Position numbers and translations under genes: made by a program. DNA of 64,000 bases from Fonsecaea monophora. Taxonomy: Eukaryota; Ascomycota; Eurotiomycetes; Chaetothyriales; Herpotrichiellaceae. A model generated the notes under the pieces. It saw nothing but the letters and a program-made list of their open reading frames with translations. It was not told the DNA's origin and did not search any database. Positions 53,363 through 64,000 of this stretch are shown here, one piece after another; positions within the stretch are counted from its first letter, which is position 1; each line of letters starts with the position of its first letter. The DNA lies in the NCBI RefSeq assembly GCF_001642475.1, contig NW_019174041.1, positions 1 to 64,000 on the forward strand, in the 5' to 3' direction.

Positions 53363-55472
53363 CGAGAGCGACAACTCAGAGCACGCGAGGATAAAAATGA
53401 CTAAAGATATCGGGTGCCACGAAGACCGCAGCGACAAGAATGCGAACCGTCAACACGTCGAGCACACAAGAGTGAAGTCGCTGCAGACCAAGTTTATGAA
53501 GAGAAGCAGTCACATCCCGCACCCTGAGCATGTGCGCCTTGTTTAACCGTGTGGCCCTTTCCGAACGCAAAAGAGGCAGGGTTCTTTCCTTCACGGCAGT
53601 GGCTGTCATGCACGTTGATCCGGCACAGCATCGTCATCTACGGCGAGGAGTTTGCGTCTCACCGCCAAGTATTCGTGCAGAATTTGGTAATGATGGTCGA
53701 CACCTCCGTTGTTTCTGCCGGGTAACTTCCGTAACAGCAAGGTGACAGGGTGCACGGACACATGGAGAAAGGTCTCATGAAGATGTGCAAAATGGTTGAG
53801 GACTCGAATGACCTGCAAGACTCCTGGGCTCCATCCTCTGAATGTTTGGTGGATGAAAGAGGGGAGGTAACACAACTTTTTCAAACATGCAGGTATCCCT
53901 TGCTGTGACGGAGGCGTCTCCGAGGACGATCATTCGCTTGCGTAGTGGGTGGGACCGTGTGACTATTTGTCTCTGATGGAGGGATCAATGGATCGTCGCT
54001 CGATAGATAGTCGGCACTTCCTAAACAGGTATCAACCTGGATGGCACTGCTGTCTTGTTGAGGCAAACACAGCAGGTTAAACTGCATGCGGAGGGGGACT
54101 TTGTACAGAACCAGACAGGTGACCGATCATCCTTGCCTTACGAGGTTCATGTCGCTCCGTAGATTGGTAGTCCAGACCTGCGATCGGCGTTCGAATAACA
54201 GGCGAAAAGATAGTCGAAGTGGTTCTCCATCATCGTCGCTTGATGGTCAAGGCGAAGGGGAAACGGGGGCAGGTTGGCCTTAGCAACTTGGTTGGCCCTA
54301 AGGGGAGCGGATCCTCCAAGCCCCGGTCCGGTCCGATCTAATTCGACCGGAGCCTCAAGCAAACTCTACCAACTCCACTCACCCACTCACTCTTTGTTTC
54401 CCCCTCCTTTCCTCGTTTCCCACTGTTACAACTACTACTCGTACTGTATGCGCATGTCCAGGTAAAAGATACGAGTACACCAGGTACAGGACTTTCTGAC
54501 TGCTATCAGCCCCCCCTTCGCCATCCTCTGTCTTACCACATACCTTGGTTCTTCGTGCGTTGATCGATCCACAATGCACAGACAGCACAGAATTGTACGC
54601 CACCATTGGCATTTGACGTAAAACAGAAAGCCCCCTATCCCACCAGTGCCAACATCTTTGAAAGGTTTCCCCGCCCGAGCTCCAGAAAGGCCCCAAAAGA
54701 TCTGCCTCAGTGGCTCCGGATAACTCAATGAGAGGCACACCGACTATCAACTCTCCGAGCTTGACAGTGAGGTCGAAAAGAAGGGCCACCCTGACCGCTG
54801 GGGGGACGTTGAGATGAACCCCGACACCGAGGTGCTGATCGACTGAGGGTGCCGCGATGTCGACAGAGCTACCTACTTGACAGCTCAGCGACAGTGAGGC
54901 ACTACTCCACAGGGGAAAAGGTCCTCTTGAATACCAAATGAGAACAGCCTTGCAATTGATGAACAATTACCTTGGCACACTGCGCCAACCTGACTCTGGC
55001 TGAGCTCATAGGTAGATGGTCCTTCGAGACGGTTGTCATTTGAGCTCAGGCTGGGTGGATCGATCAACACTGTATCACGGACTGAAACTGGCAGGGTCAC
55101 CGGTGACTCTTGACAGCTTGCCCCGCATTGGGCGTGAAGATGCATGAAAAACAACTGCAGATGGAAGTGGCACATGCAGCATCACCATCTCATCCGAGCT
55201 CTTCTCCACCATTCCGAAGACAAGGCATGTAATTTCTTTGCTCTCAAACGCTGCTGGGCGCAGATCGCACCTGAACTTACTCAAACTAACATGTTTGTCG
55301 CCGATCCGCCGTGGACATGGAGGTCTAGTCCTCTTGGTCCGCGAGCTCGAAGCTTGGAGCTTCTTGAGATCTTTCTCAGGATACTTCTTCTCTCTGCTCT
55401 CTGCCTCCGCTCCGTCAGGTCTTTTTCTCTTCACAACTGAATACAGCCCTTCGAAAACCACGGACTCAAGCA
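53363..55472. other. 2.11-kb divergent intergenic region
   Basis: Space between the starts of the DUF2235 gene (-) and the Ppo-type gene (+). One 195-residue minus-strand open frame (54379-54966) has no recognisable domain, start context or splice support. CT-rich tracts near 54360-54420. Otherwise nothing supportable. Confidence 0.5.
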
Positions 55473-58400
55473 ATGCCACTATTAAGAAGGCTTTCTTCCA
55501 GCTTCAAAAAGAACAAGAGTGCAAAGGCCAATGGCGTCAACGGTACTCTTACTACTGTCGACGAGGCTAAGGCTCCGGCTCCTGTTGTGAATGGTGACCA
55601 AGTGAATGGCACAAGTTCACATGGTGCCTCGATCGGCCAAAGCCTTGAGAAGACGAAGGACGTTCGACGGCCCTCGGCACCCAAATTGGCAACCACCTCT
55701 AATCCCCCAGAGCCGCCAGTGAGAGATGACGACAATGCCGTGGCAACTCGAAAGGATGTCGACAATGTCTTTACCCAATTTGCAGCACTCATCCACGCAT
55801 CGCAGCGTCCTCTTCCCACCCAGTCAGGCGACGGTCAATACCTGGAGAAAGAGGAGCCGACAGGGTTCTGGAATGATCTGAAACACTTGGGATTCAAAGA
55901 CGCAGAGACAGCCTTGCATCTGGTCCAGGACAAACTCAGTGGAGGTCCAGTGGACGACCGAAAAATGCACATGGAAGAAGTTATGCAGCTGGTGGCCGCC
56001 CTTCCTGATAGCTCCGCCAATCGAGTCAAATTGACAAGTTCACTTGTGGACCTACTTTGGAATTCCCTGCAACACCCGCCTCTATCTTACCTTGGGGACG
56101 GCTACCAATACCGTTCAGCAGATGGATCAAACAACTCGTATATCTTTCCAAAACTGGGTGCAGCGAACACTCCCTATGCACGTTCGGTGCAGCCCAAGAT
56201 TGCCCAACCAGGCGCATTGCCCGATCCGGGACTCTTGTTCGATTCGATTTTGGCAAGAGAAGAGTTCAAGCCTCATCCTAACAACGTTTCAAGCATATTC
56301 TTCAATTGGGCTTCGCTGATTATTCATGGTATGCTGCTTTCTCAGACTATTTGAACCCCGAGCCTCCTGACTTGCCCTAGATCTTTTTCAAACCGATCAC
56401 CGTGATTACAGCAACAGCAAAACTTCCAGCTATCTAGACCTGTCGATCTTGTATGGCGACACCCAAGAAGATCAGGATATGATGCGGACGTTCGAGAACG
56501 GCAAGATCAAGCCAGACTGCTTCGCGGAGGAAAGACTACTGGCATTCCCACCATCTTGTGGTGTGATGCTCATCATGCTGAACCGTTTCCACAATTATGT
56601 CGTCGAACAGTTGGCTTTGATCAACGAGAATGGTCGCTTCACACAGCCCTCTGCCAAGCTATCCGGAGACGCGGCAAAGGCAGCTTGGAAGAAGTACGAC
56701 AACGATCTCTTCCAGACTGGCCGTCTCATTACTTGTGGACTCTATATTTCGGTCACACTCAATGATTACCTTCGCACTATTGTCAACTTGAACAGAACAA
56801 ACAGCACTTGGACCTTGGACCCACGGTTGCACAAACCGAAGACCTTCGGAGACGATGGCACCCCTCGAGGAGTTGGCAACCAAGTGAGCGCCGAGTTCAG
56901 TCTCTCTTACCGTTGGCATTCGTGCATCGGTCAGATGGATGAAGCATGGACGGAGAAAGTCTACTATGAGCTCTTTGGGAAGAAGCCAGACGACGTTTCG
57001 CTCCAAGAACTGATGATCGGATTGGCGAAATACGACCATGATCTACCAAAGGATCCACTTCAGCGTCCCTTCGCCCATCTCAAAAGGGATGCACACGGTA
57101 AGTTTGACGATGGGGAACTTGCCAAAATCATGCAAGCCGGCGTTGAAGAGGTCGCCGGTGCATTTGGTGCCCGAAACATTCCCAAATCCCTTCGAGCCAT
57201 CACCATCCTTGGTATTCGGCAGTCCCGAGCCTGGAATCTGTGTACCCTCAATGAGTACAGAAAATTCTTTGGCCTAAAGACATACGACACATTTGAGGAA
57301 GTTAATCCAGATCCCTATGTGGCCGAACAGCTGAAACACCTATATGAACATCCTGACTTCATCGAGCTTTACCCTGGCCTTGCTGTCGAAGAGTACAAGA
57401 AGCCGATGGTGCCAGGGGTAGGTATCTGCCCTACACATACCATCTCACGGGTGGTGCTCTCCGACGCCGTTTCCTTGGTCCGTGGCGACAGATTCTACAC
57501 CATTGACTACACTCCGAAGAACCTTACCAACTGGGGATTCAACGAGGCTGCCTCTGATACCAGTGTGAATCAGGGTTGCGTCTTTTACAAGCTTATCTTG
57601 AGAGCACTGCCGAATCATTTCAAGCCAAACAGCATTTATGCTCACTGTGAGTGCAAGACGGGCAGTGTCTCTGGAGTAACCGAGTAACAGCGCTAACATC
57701 AACTAGATCCCATGACAATTCCAAGCGAAAATGCCAAAATCATGAAGAATCTCGGTCGTTTTGAGGACTACGATTGGAGCACTCCGGAATTTATTCCTCC
57801 TCGTGTGACCTTGACTTCTTACGAGAGTGCCAAATATCTCCTAGAGCGCCCTCAAGACTACAAGGTCATGTGGAACGATGGCTTGGGATTCTGCATGGGC
57901 AAGGGAGGTGAGAGGTTCTGTCTCGGAGGGGACACTATTTTCCACCGGAAGCAGCGCCAGACAATGGAACAACTCATCTATCGAGACAAATGGCACGAGC
58001 ATATCAAGCGCTTCTACGAGTACATCACACTCCGTCTTCTTCACGAGAAAAGCTGCAAGATTGCCGGCATCAATCAGGTTGACATTACGCGAGACGTCGG
58101 CAACCTCGCACACGTCCACTTTGCAGCCAACATGTTTGATCTCCCTCTCAAGACTGCGGAGAACCCCCGGGGCATTTTCTCGGAGCAGGAGTTGTGGATG
58201 GCCATGAGCGTGATATTCACTGCCATCTTCTTCGACTTTGAACCTACAAAATCCTTTCCGCTCCGGATGGTGGGAAGAAAGTTGTCAAACTTACTAGGGA
58301 AGCTGATTGAAGCCAACATCAAATCTGTGACAGCGACTTCCTTCGCTGCAAAGTTCTTCGATGGTTGGAGAGAGAATGAGAATGCTCTCGCGGACTACGG

Positions 58401-59150
58401 TATCCACATGATTCGTCGACTGAGCGAGACCGGAATGAGCACCTATGATATGGCCTTCAGCCAGATCTTGCCGACAGCATGTGCACAGGTGCCGAACCAA
58501 TCTCAGGTCTTCACGCAGATCATAGACTACTATCTGAGCGAAGAGGGTCTCAAGCATCTTCCAGACATTCAGCGTCTCGCAAAAATTGACAGTAAGGAAT
58601 CCGACAATCAGCTACTCCACTACGTCAACGAGGGGATTCGGTTGAACGGCACCTTTGGTAGCTACCGACGCAGCCAAGTCAACCATACTTTCCACGACGA
58701 TGGAAGACAGGTCACCGTGAAGCCTGGCGATAAAGTCTTTTGTGGCTTTGTGAAGGCTGCGAGAGATCCAAAGATCTTCCCGAACCCGGACGAGGTCCGA
58801 CTTGACAGACCGCTGGAGTCATATATCCACTACGGCATCGGCGAGCATGCTTGTCTCGGCAAGGACGCCAGTATGGTGGCATTGACTGCCATGTTAAGGA
58901 CGGTGGGCAAACTAGAGAATCTGCGACGGGCTCCTGGACCACAAGGACAGTTGAAGAAGGTGAGTTTGACAGTTGGCATGGATGTTCGCGATAGGAAAGG
59001 TACTGACTGTTCTCATAGGTTCCACGCGAGGGAGGTTTCTACGTCTACATGCGCGAAGACCATGGCTCGTACTTTGTTTTCCCATGCACACTCAAAGTCC
59101 ATTACGACGGAACACTGCCTCCGTTGGCAAAACCTAAGGCCGAACGTTGA
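55473..59150 (+). CDS. ppoA: Fatty-acid dioxygenase - P450 fusion (Ppo / linoleate diol synthase)
   Basis: Bifunctional oxylipin synthase: the N-terminal haem peroxidase/cyclooxygenase-like domain oxygenates linoleate, and the C-terminal P450 isomerises the hydroperoxide to a diol (psi factors controlling spore development). Four exons, 55473-56328, 56381-57646, 57707-58959 and 59019-59150, join in frame to 1168 residues. The joins rebuild LIIHDLFQT (distal His285), AHYPMTIPSEN and LKKVPREGGFYVY. The radical Tyr462 and proximal His465 are in SYRWHSC. P450 features are ExxR (EGIR, 1016-1019), NQSQ in the I-helix region and the haem-thiolate Cys1090 in GIGEHACLGK, so both active sites are intact, unlike PpoC proteins that lack this Cys. 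Whether it is 5,8- or 7,8-diol type needs comparison. Confidence 0.94.
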
Positions 59151-60601
59151 AAGGTGTCTGGATCCATATCAAGATGTGGGAGAGGAGGATGGGTGGTGAC
59201 AGGTGAATCCTCATGAGTAACAAACTGGGGAGAATCAAGGCTGGACTTGTCGGTCAATATCGACTGGCTGAGGCTCAAGCAAAGGCCGAAATCAAGGGGA
59301 TCTTGGTCCTGCTGACAGAGTTGAATGCCACTTTTCGATAGTATAATGCCCGATACGATCTCTAAGAACGTGTATCTTTTGTTGTTTTGGGCACAGTCAC
59401 AATGTGCCTAAGTTGACGGTGTCCAGGTATCAACTGGTCTTTGAATGTGTAGTAAGAAATGGCAGAAGTGAGTGCTATACTAGGGCTTCTCTCACTCAAC
59501 TACTGTATTATGGCTACTTTGATATTCTGCCAGACATGGGGATTCTCTATCGCGAGCCGGGGGCATTTCATCTCTCCTGGTCTCTGCTCCCCTTCATCAA
59601 GTTACGAGGTCAAATCAGCGGACAACAACTGACACTGACTCCAGCCCTCGACAATTGGCCCTTTCCTTGATGCTGGATCGAAATACTACCTTCCTTGCCC
59701 CCTCCTCCAATCGAGATCCTAACGTCAGGCCTCCCGTGCGCTTGACATGGGCTCCGCATTCCAAGTCACACTCGCAGCCACGCTTGACCTTGGCACGAAA
59801 GCCCACCCTAGCATCTGCTGGATGCTGATCAGGTTGATGGTTTCGGGACATGAACCTTCTGTAAGGTGCCTAAGAGGAGGTCCCAGGAAGCATGAGAGTT
59901 TGAGGCCACTGCAACGACGGAGCAACAGATCGAGACCGCAGGCCCGTTTCCACACCACAGACGGACGAGTTCTGCGGAGGCAGCTCGGGTCACTGCTTAA
60001 ATGCCCCCGTGTCTGGTATCAGTATACGGATATCCGATTGTCTTGTTAAGAGTATGGGACGATCAACATCCGGCAATCCAATGGACTGAACATGTGTTAC
60101 CAGCCGTCAGGCTGCTTTGCCTTCCAACGAAAAACAGCCAGCCACCAACCAGCCAGGCCAGCCTTGATGCAGATCATCAGCCTCGTTGTAACTGCTGAAG
60201 CCCATGACGTCTCTTGTGCAACCCTCATTCCGTCATAGGTTGTGGTTATGGACCGAGATCAAGATGCGGGTGGTCGATGACCTGGTAGGCACGGTAGGCC
60301 AGAACAAATCAACACATGCCCTTCTCTCTGTCGTCCTAGGGCTGCACTGTTACTCTTTGTCGATTTGACTTTGAGCAAAACCAAGAAGAGTGGCTGGTCG
60401 GGCTACACATCGTTTACTAGCACAAGTCTTTTGCGGGTGTCCTCAGCTGCCTGGGTCTGGTGCGCCTCGTTGGGACATGGAATACGTTGGTGCTGATGCA
60501 TGTCCAGATGCCACCGCCATGCTGATAAAAGGTTTCAACCTCGCTCCATTGCCAGGCATGTGTTCGGAAAGTTTCTGCACTTATTTATCTTGATATCCAA
60601 C
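59151..60601. other. 1.45-kb tandem spacer
   Basis: 3' flank of the Ppo-type gene and promoter of the membrane protein gene. Short open frames without family resemblance; nothing else recognised. Confidence 0.55.
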
Positions 60602-62249
60602 ATGGCTGGGAGAAACAGCAGATTCCCCTGCGTGTTGCTGCTGCTGCTGCTACTGCTGTTGTTGATCGTCTGCACGAGCCCTGCCACAGCTACGGAAACG
60701 ACCGGCAGTCCGAGATGGCTGATACCTCGAACGAATATCACCGGGCCGAATCCAGGCGATTACAGGTGCGAGAGTGCTCGTGCCCCTGATTACTATGGAA
60801 TTGGTGTCCGCCTGGTATGTTCTCACAATCATATGCTGGAGGGCCTCCACCACCCGCCACCATCCCCTGAGCCGCCTGAGCCTCATCGAGTCTAACATTG
60901 CATCGAAAGGGAATTTACTTTTCGTGGTTCACTGGCTGGGTCGTAAGTCCTTGGCTCCTCTTCCATGTTCTCGCCTTGTGCCAACTGTCTCTCTCTCTCT
61001 CTCTTGTCTAGGCAAACTCATTTGTGCCCAGCGATATCGGTGGAGCCTTGGATACAAATGCGATCTTCCTCTTTGCAAACCTTGTGGCCATGGTGCGATG
61101 TACCGTCACAAAGGTGCTGACACAGCTAGACTGTGTGGTCCTGATGCATCTGTCAGGCGGGACCGTCTTTTCGGTGCTCAGCCTTTGGGGATACCGCACA
61201 TGTCATTATATGCAGGAGGGCCCAAAGGGTATCCGACACTTCGGCGGCTTTGGCACGCATCTCAGGCTGCTGCTGTCGATGGCTGTCGCCGTGTATGGCC
61301 TGTGGTTCTGGTTGTTCGGGATTCTGCCAGACACTACCGACGTGAATGTGGACACTGGCCCTTGCAGGACCGTCTATACTTTCATGTTTGCCAAAGTCCG
61401 TGCTGACGGCGGTGTGAGGATCTTCTACATCATCGTCTGCATCTGCTGTGTGATTTACTTCGGCGTTATGCTGCTCGCATCCACCCTTTCTCTCCATGCC
61501 AGGCTCGCAAAGGCAGTCGATCTGGCCAAGAGAGGCAAATGGCGAACAAGCACCCGACTGCACTATGCCACGGGCCTCTACCAAAAAGAGTAAATCCAAC
61601 CCAAAGCAGTCTTGGGGGGGAGGATCTTGCTGACTCTTTGATCTCCAGACTCCGCCGAATATTTTACTTCCTCCGAGTCGGCAACTTCCTCTTCATTCTG
61701 TGGTCAATGATTCTCGTCGAATGCACGCTCAACTTTAACCATGTCAAGGAAGTGCTGGGCCCCGGCAACCGGATCTTCTTCCCTTCTCAGCTCATTCCGA
61801 TGATCATCGGCTGCTTCAGTTTTGTGAGGCTGGGGTACCGGGTGCTCGAAAGATGGCGAGACCCGGACGACGAGCCGTCCCTTCCCACAGAGCCTCGATC
61901 AGCCACCACACAACAGGACTTCCCGGGGCCGAAGAGGTTATTTAAGGTCTTTGCGCCACCGACAAACTTTAACAACGCCCGTCTCCAAGTGCCTGAAGAT
62001 ATGCCTCCCGAGGACTCGGACATAGATCAACTTGTGCAGGACGAACCCGTACGGCTGCGATACCTAGTCACCTGGCTGCCCTGGCTGTCATTGTTACATT
62101 GGTGGAAGGACGATGAGGAGCAGCGCCAAAATTCGCACAAGCGTGATGCCAATATGGAAAAGGGCCGTGTCCATTCGCCGTCCTCCACTCTGCAGGGGTC
62201 TCCAACCACTCCGACTTTTGTGAACCCCTACAAACCACAGATCCCATAA
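60602..62249 (+). CDS. Multi-pass membrane protein of unknown function
   Basis: Four exons, 60602-60814, 60910-60942 (only 33 nt), 61012-61589 and 61649-62249, join in frame to 474 residues. The N-terminus is a signal peptide or anchor with a ten-Leu run (coded by a CTG/TTG microsatellite at about 60633-60662), followed by ETTGSPRWLIPRTN with an N-glycosylation site. The splices rebuild YYGIGVRLGIYFSWFTGWVANSFVP. About six further membrane segments follow, for instance AIFLFANLVAMV, LLLSMAVAVYGLWFWLFG, IFYIIVCICCVIYFGVMLL, FLFILWSMILV and LIPMIIGCFSFVRLGY. A long hydrophilic, Pro/Ser/Asp-rich tail is probably cytosolic. The layout is found in uncharacterised fungal membrane proteins; I do not recognise a function. 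Confidence 0.65.
60633..60662 (+). repeat. CTG/TTG triplet run (poly-Leu)
   Basis: A near-perfect triplet array, mostly CTG with one CTA and TTG variants, encodes about ten Leu in the signal/anchor of the membrane protein at 60602. Confidence 0.85.
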
Positions 62250-64000
62250 ACGGAGTCTCTTGAAAGGAGTTGCTTATTCGTACTCGTATGCTGAGATAAT
62301 AGCTGATAAGAAGATGAGTCTCAAGTGGAGTACGAGCCTGCGGGCGTTGTCAAGCAACCCGCTCAGTTTGACGGAGGACAATGTACGAGGTATGACTAGA
62401 CGAGTATGCACGGCCTCCCATCACAAGCAGCATGGGGCTGAGGAGGGGGCGTTCATTTTTGTGACTGTGTAACGTATTGTCAATTTCGGACCTTTCCCGC
62501 TTGTGTCTCTTTGAGTACTCGCAATCTGTGCATCTCTCGCTCTCTCCCAGCCTCGTGGATGGTCATTTAGGAGGTTAAGATGGGCACGTGTGACAAGGTG
62601 GAGCGACTTGGGTGACCATGGCGACTTCGGGTAATCACGTGCGCGAATGGCTTGCCAAGCCGGGGTCAAGGCGTCAAATTGTCCGACTTTGGCGACTTCG
62701 TGGCGTGGTTGGGGGCCGTTTTGACGTTTTGCAAACTCCGTACATACTTTCCGTATGCTGGGAGCCCAAAGCCGCCATCCCAGCCTTAAAAATCTTTCGC
62801 CTCTTTTCCCCGCGACTCGCGAAACCACGTCGCCGCTCAATCTCGCGGCTCCTTCTATCGATAGCTCGATACCAAAGGACACATAGCGCAGCAGGAAGCG
62901 AGATACCTACAAAATGGGCACGATGGCAGACATGGGTTTGCTTCGAGAAAGAAACAAAGTCCGCAAGCAGAGAGGTCAAGAGGCTGGACCATTACCAAGG
63001 CAAAGTCAAACTGAGACATGGCTAATATGCATCAAGAGCCTTTTAGTCAAGTCCGCCCCGGAATCTCTGAGCCGGACCCCTGGACAAAACCCAATCGACT
63101 CCCTGATGAACCCTGTTGGATGGACGGAGAAAGCGAGGATGCATTTTTCTGCTTGACGTGGCTTGCAGCTCAAGAAAACCAGCTGAGAATCAAGACAGAA
63201 CAAGGGGCCGTCAATTTAAAAGAGCTTTCTCCCCGGAAAATCGTCTACCAATAGACTGGATGGGGCTCCTTGTCCCGACCCGCAACACCATTTTCCACCC
63301 AATCTCGGCCTGGTCGACCCCAGTCCAGCCGGCGTGTAGCCAAGCTACATCCCGGCAACCAGTTTCTTGTTTCGTCGATCCAGCTTGCCGGATTGGCTTC
63401 CCAAGCTCCAAAGCGTCACTTCGTCCGTCGTGCATCCCAGACATGGCCTGGAACCTCACCGCAGGATTGTGCAGCCATCATGCAGGTCGACCTCATTCCT
63501 TTTGGGACAAAGTCGTCGTCGACGAGTCACTGCCGTGCTTGAGATAGGATCATGGTTCCGGAGAACACGTAACATGGCTCTGGACAAGTAGTCCGCAATG
63601 GGTGTCAAACCCTCCGATCTTGGTCGAGTGCTCCAGTCCTGATTCTAACGCATAATTTCCCGCTCTTCAAATCCATGTTGCCGCTCAACCCAGGCGACAA
63701 TGTCCCCCCCTTAGCGGCTACACTCCACGCGAGCTAGTTGGCACGTTTCCATTCTGCTTGTTCTGGCTTGCTTCTTTGATGACGATTTGGACAATCTAAA
63801 GCCCCTCGCATCCCAAAAGGTGTGCTCATGCGAGCATGTGGCTTGCTGGATCACCATCAATTTCACTCTTAGCCTGGCTCATCCCCAGCTTCAGGCCTTT
63901 TCTGGTCCCGCCTCTAAAGCTCTTCGTTTCTCTTTCATTCGAACGACTGTGTTTCCGTTGCTTGTGGAGAGGGAGTATTCCAACGTGGACAGTACCTCGT
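62250..64000. other. 1.75-kb right-end region, no supportable gene
   Basis: 3' flank of the membrane protein gene, then sequence with only short open frames. Two CACGTG sites lie at about 62585 and 62637. Small frames near 62914-63254 start with ATG but show no domain and are not extended by clean splice sites. The pyrimidine-rich last 120 bp could be the 5' leader of a gene beyond the window. Confidence 0.5.

Noticed and set aside
54379..54966. 195-residue minus-strand open frame between the DUF2235 and Ppo genes
   Set aside because: No domain, no convincing start, no splice support; composition fits a chance frame.
62914..63254. Small plus-strand gene near the right end
   Set aside because: Two overlapping short frames start with ATG but carry no recognisable motif and do not extend through clean exons.
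1..64000. Mobile elements, CRISPR arrays, rRNA and tRNA genes
   Set aside because: No transposase or reverse transcriptase motifs, long terminal repeats, spaced direct repeats, or B-box-containing cloverleaf were seen by eye; a covariance-model scan would be needed to exclude a tRNA fully.

Overview
The window is nuclear DNA of a filamentous ascomycete (Pezizomycotina). Genes carry short introns (about 47-110 bp, longest 244 bp) with GTAHGT-type donors. The content includes lineage markers: a sphingolipid C9-methyltransferase, a Ppo-type fatty-acid dioxygenase/P450 fusion, a DUF6604 protein and zinc-cluster-less fungal transcription-factor-like proteins. The order fits best within Eurotiomycetes-like fungi, but I cannot fix the genus. 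I found no rRNA, tRNA, CRISPR array or intact transposon. Exon borders were placed by hand from splice signals and reading-frame continuity; every multi-exon model listed closes in frame, except the broken gene at 13.0-13.9 kb.

Left part (0.4-17 kb). A PHO84-type phosphate/H+ symporter (-) is followed by a 4.6-kb gene-poor stretch. Then come a sphingolipid C9-methyltransferase (-), an Erd1/XPR1-type EXS protein (-) and a Git1-type glycerophosphodiester permease (-). Divergent from the permease lies a broken gene that joins a PhyH-type Fe/2-oxoglutarate dioxygenase to a PhnZ-like HD oxygenase domain (+), and then EMC1 (+). The PhyH-HD gene resembles a one-polypeptide organophosphonate oxidase that has lost its centre. 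With PHO84, Erd1 and Git1 around it, this end of the window looks like a phosphorus-acquisition neighbourhood.

Middle part (18-41.6 kb). In order: a transcription-factor-like protein without a zinc cluster (-); a Sis1-type DnaJ chaperone (+) with a candidate heat-shock element; NAD(P)HX epimerase (-) divergent from mitochondrial ribosomal protein bS16m (+); a Sec14-like lipid-transfer protein (-); DOA1/UFD3 (-); a secreted endonuclease/exonuclease/phosphatase-fold nuclease (-) with an upstream CACGTG; sterol C8 isomerase ERG2 (-) divergent from a secreted alpha/beta hydrolase (+) that contains an 8-nt microexon; and a membrane-anchored 3-beta-hydroxysteroid dehydrogenase-like protein (+).

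Right part (43.6-64 kb). In order: a second transcription-factor-like protein (+), a 1009-residue DUF6604 protein (+), a CaiB/BaiF CoA-transferase family protein (+), a DUF2235 hydrolase (-, five exons), a complete Ppo-type dioxygenase-P450 fusion (+, four exons) and an unrecognised multi-pass membrane protein (+). The last 1.75 kb shows no supportable gene.
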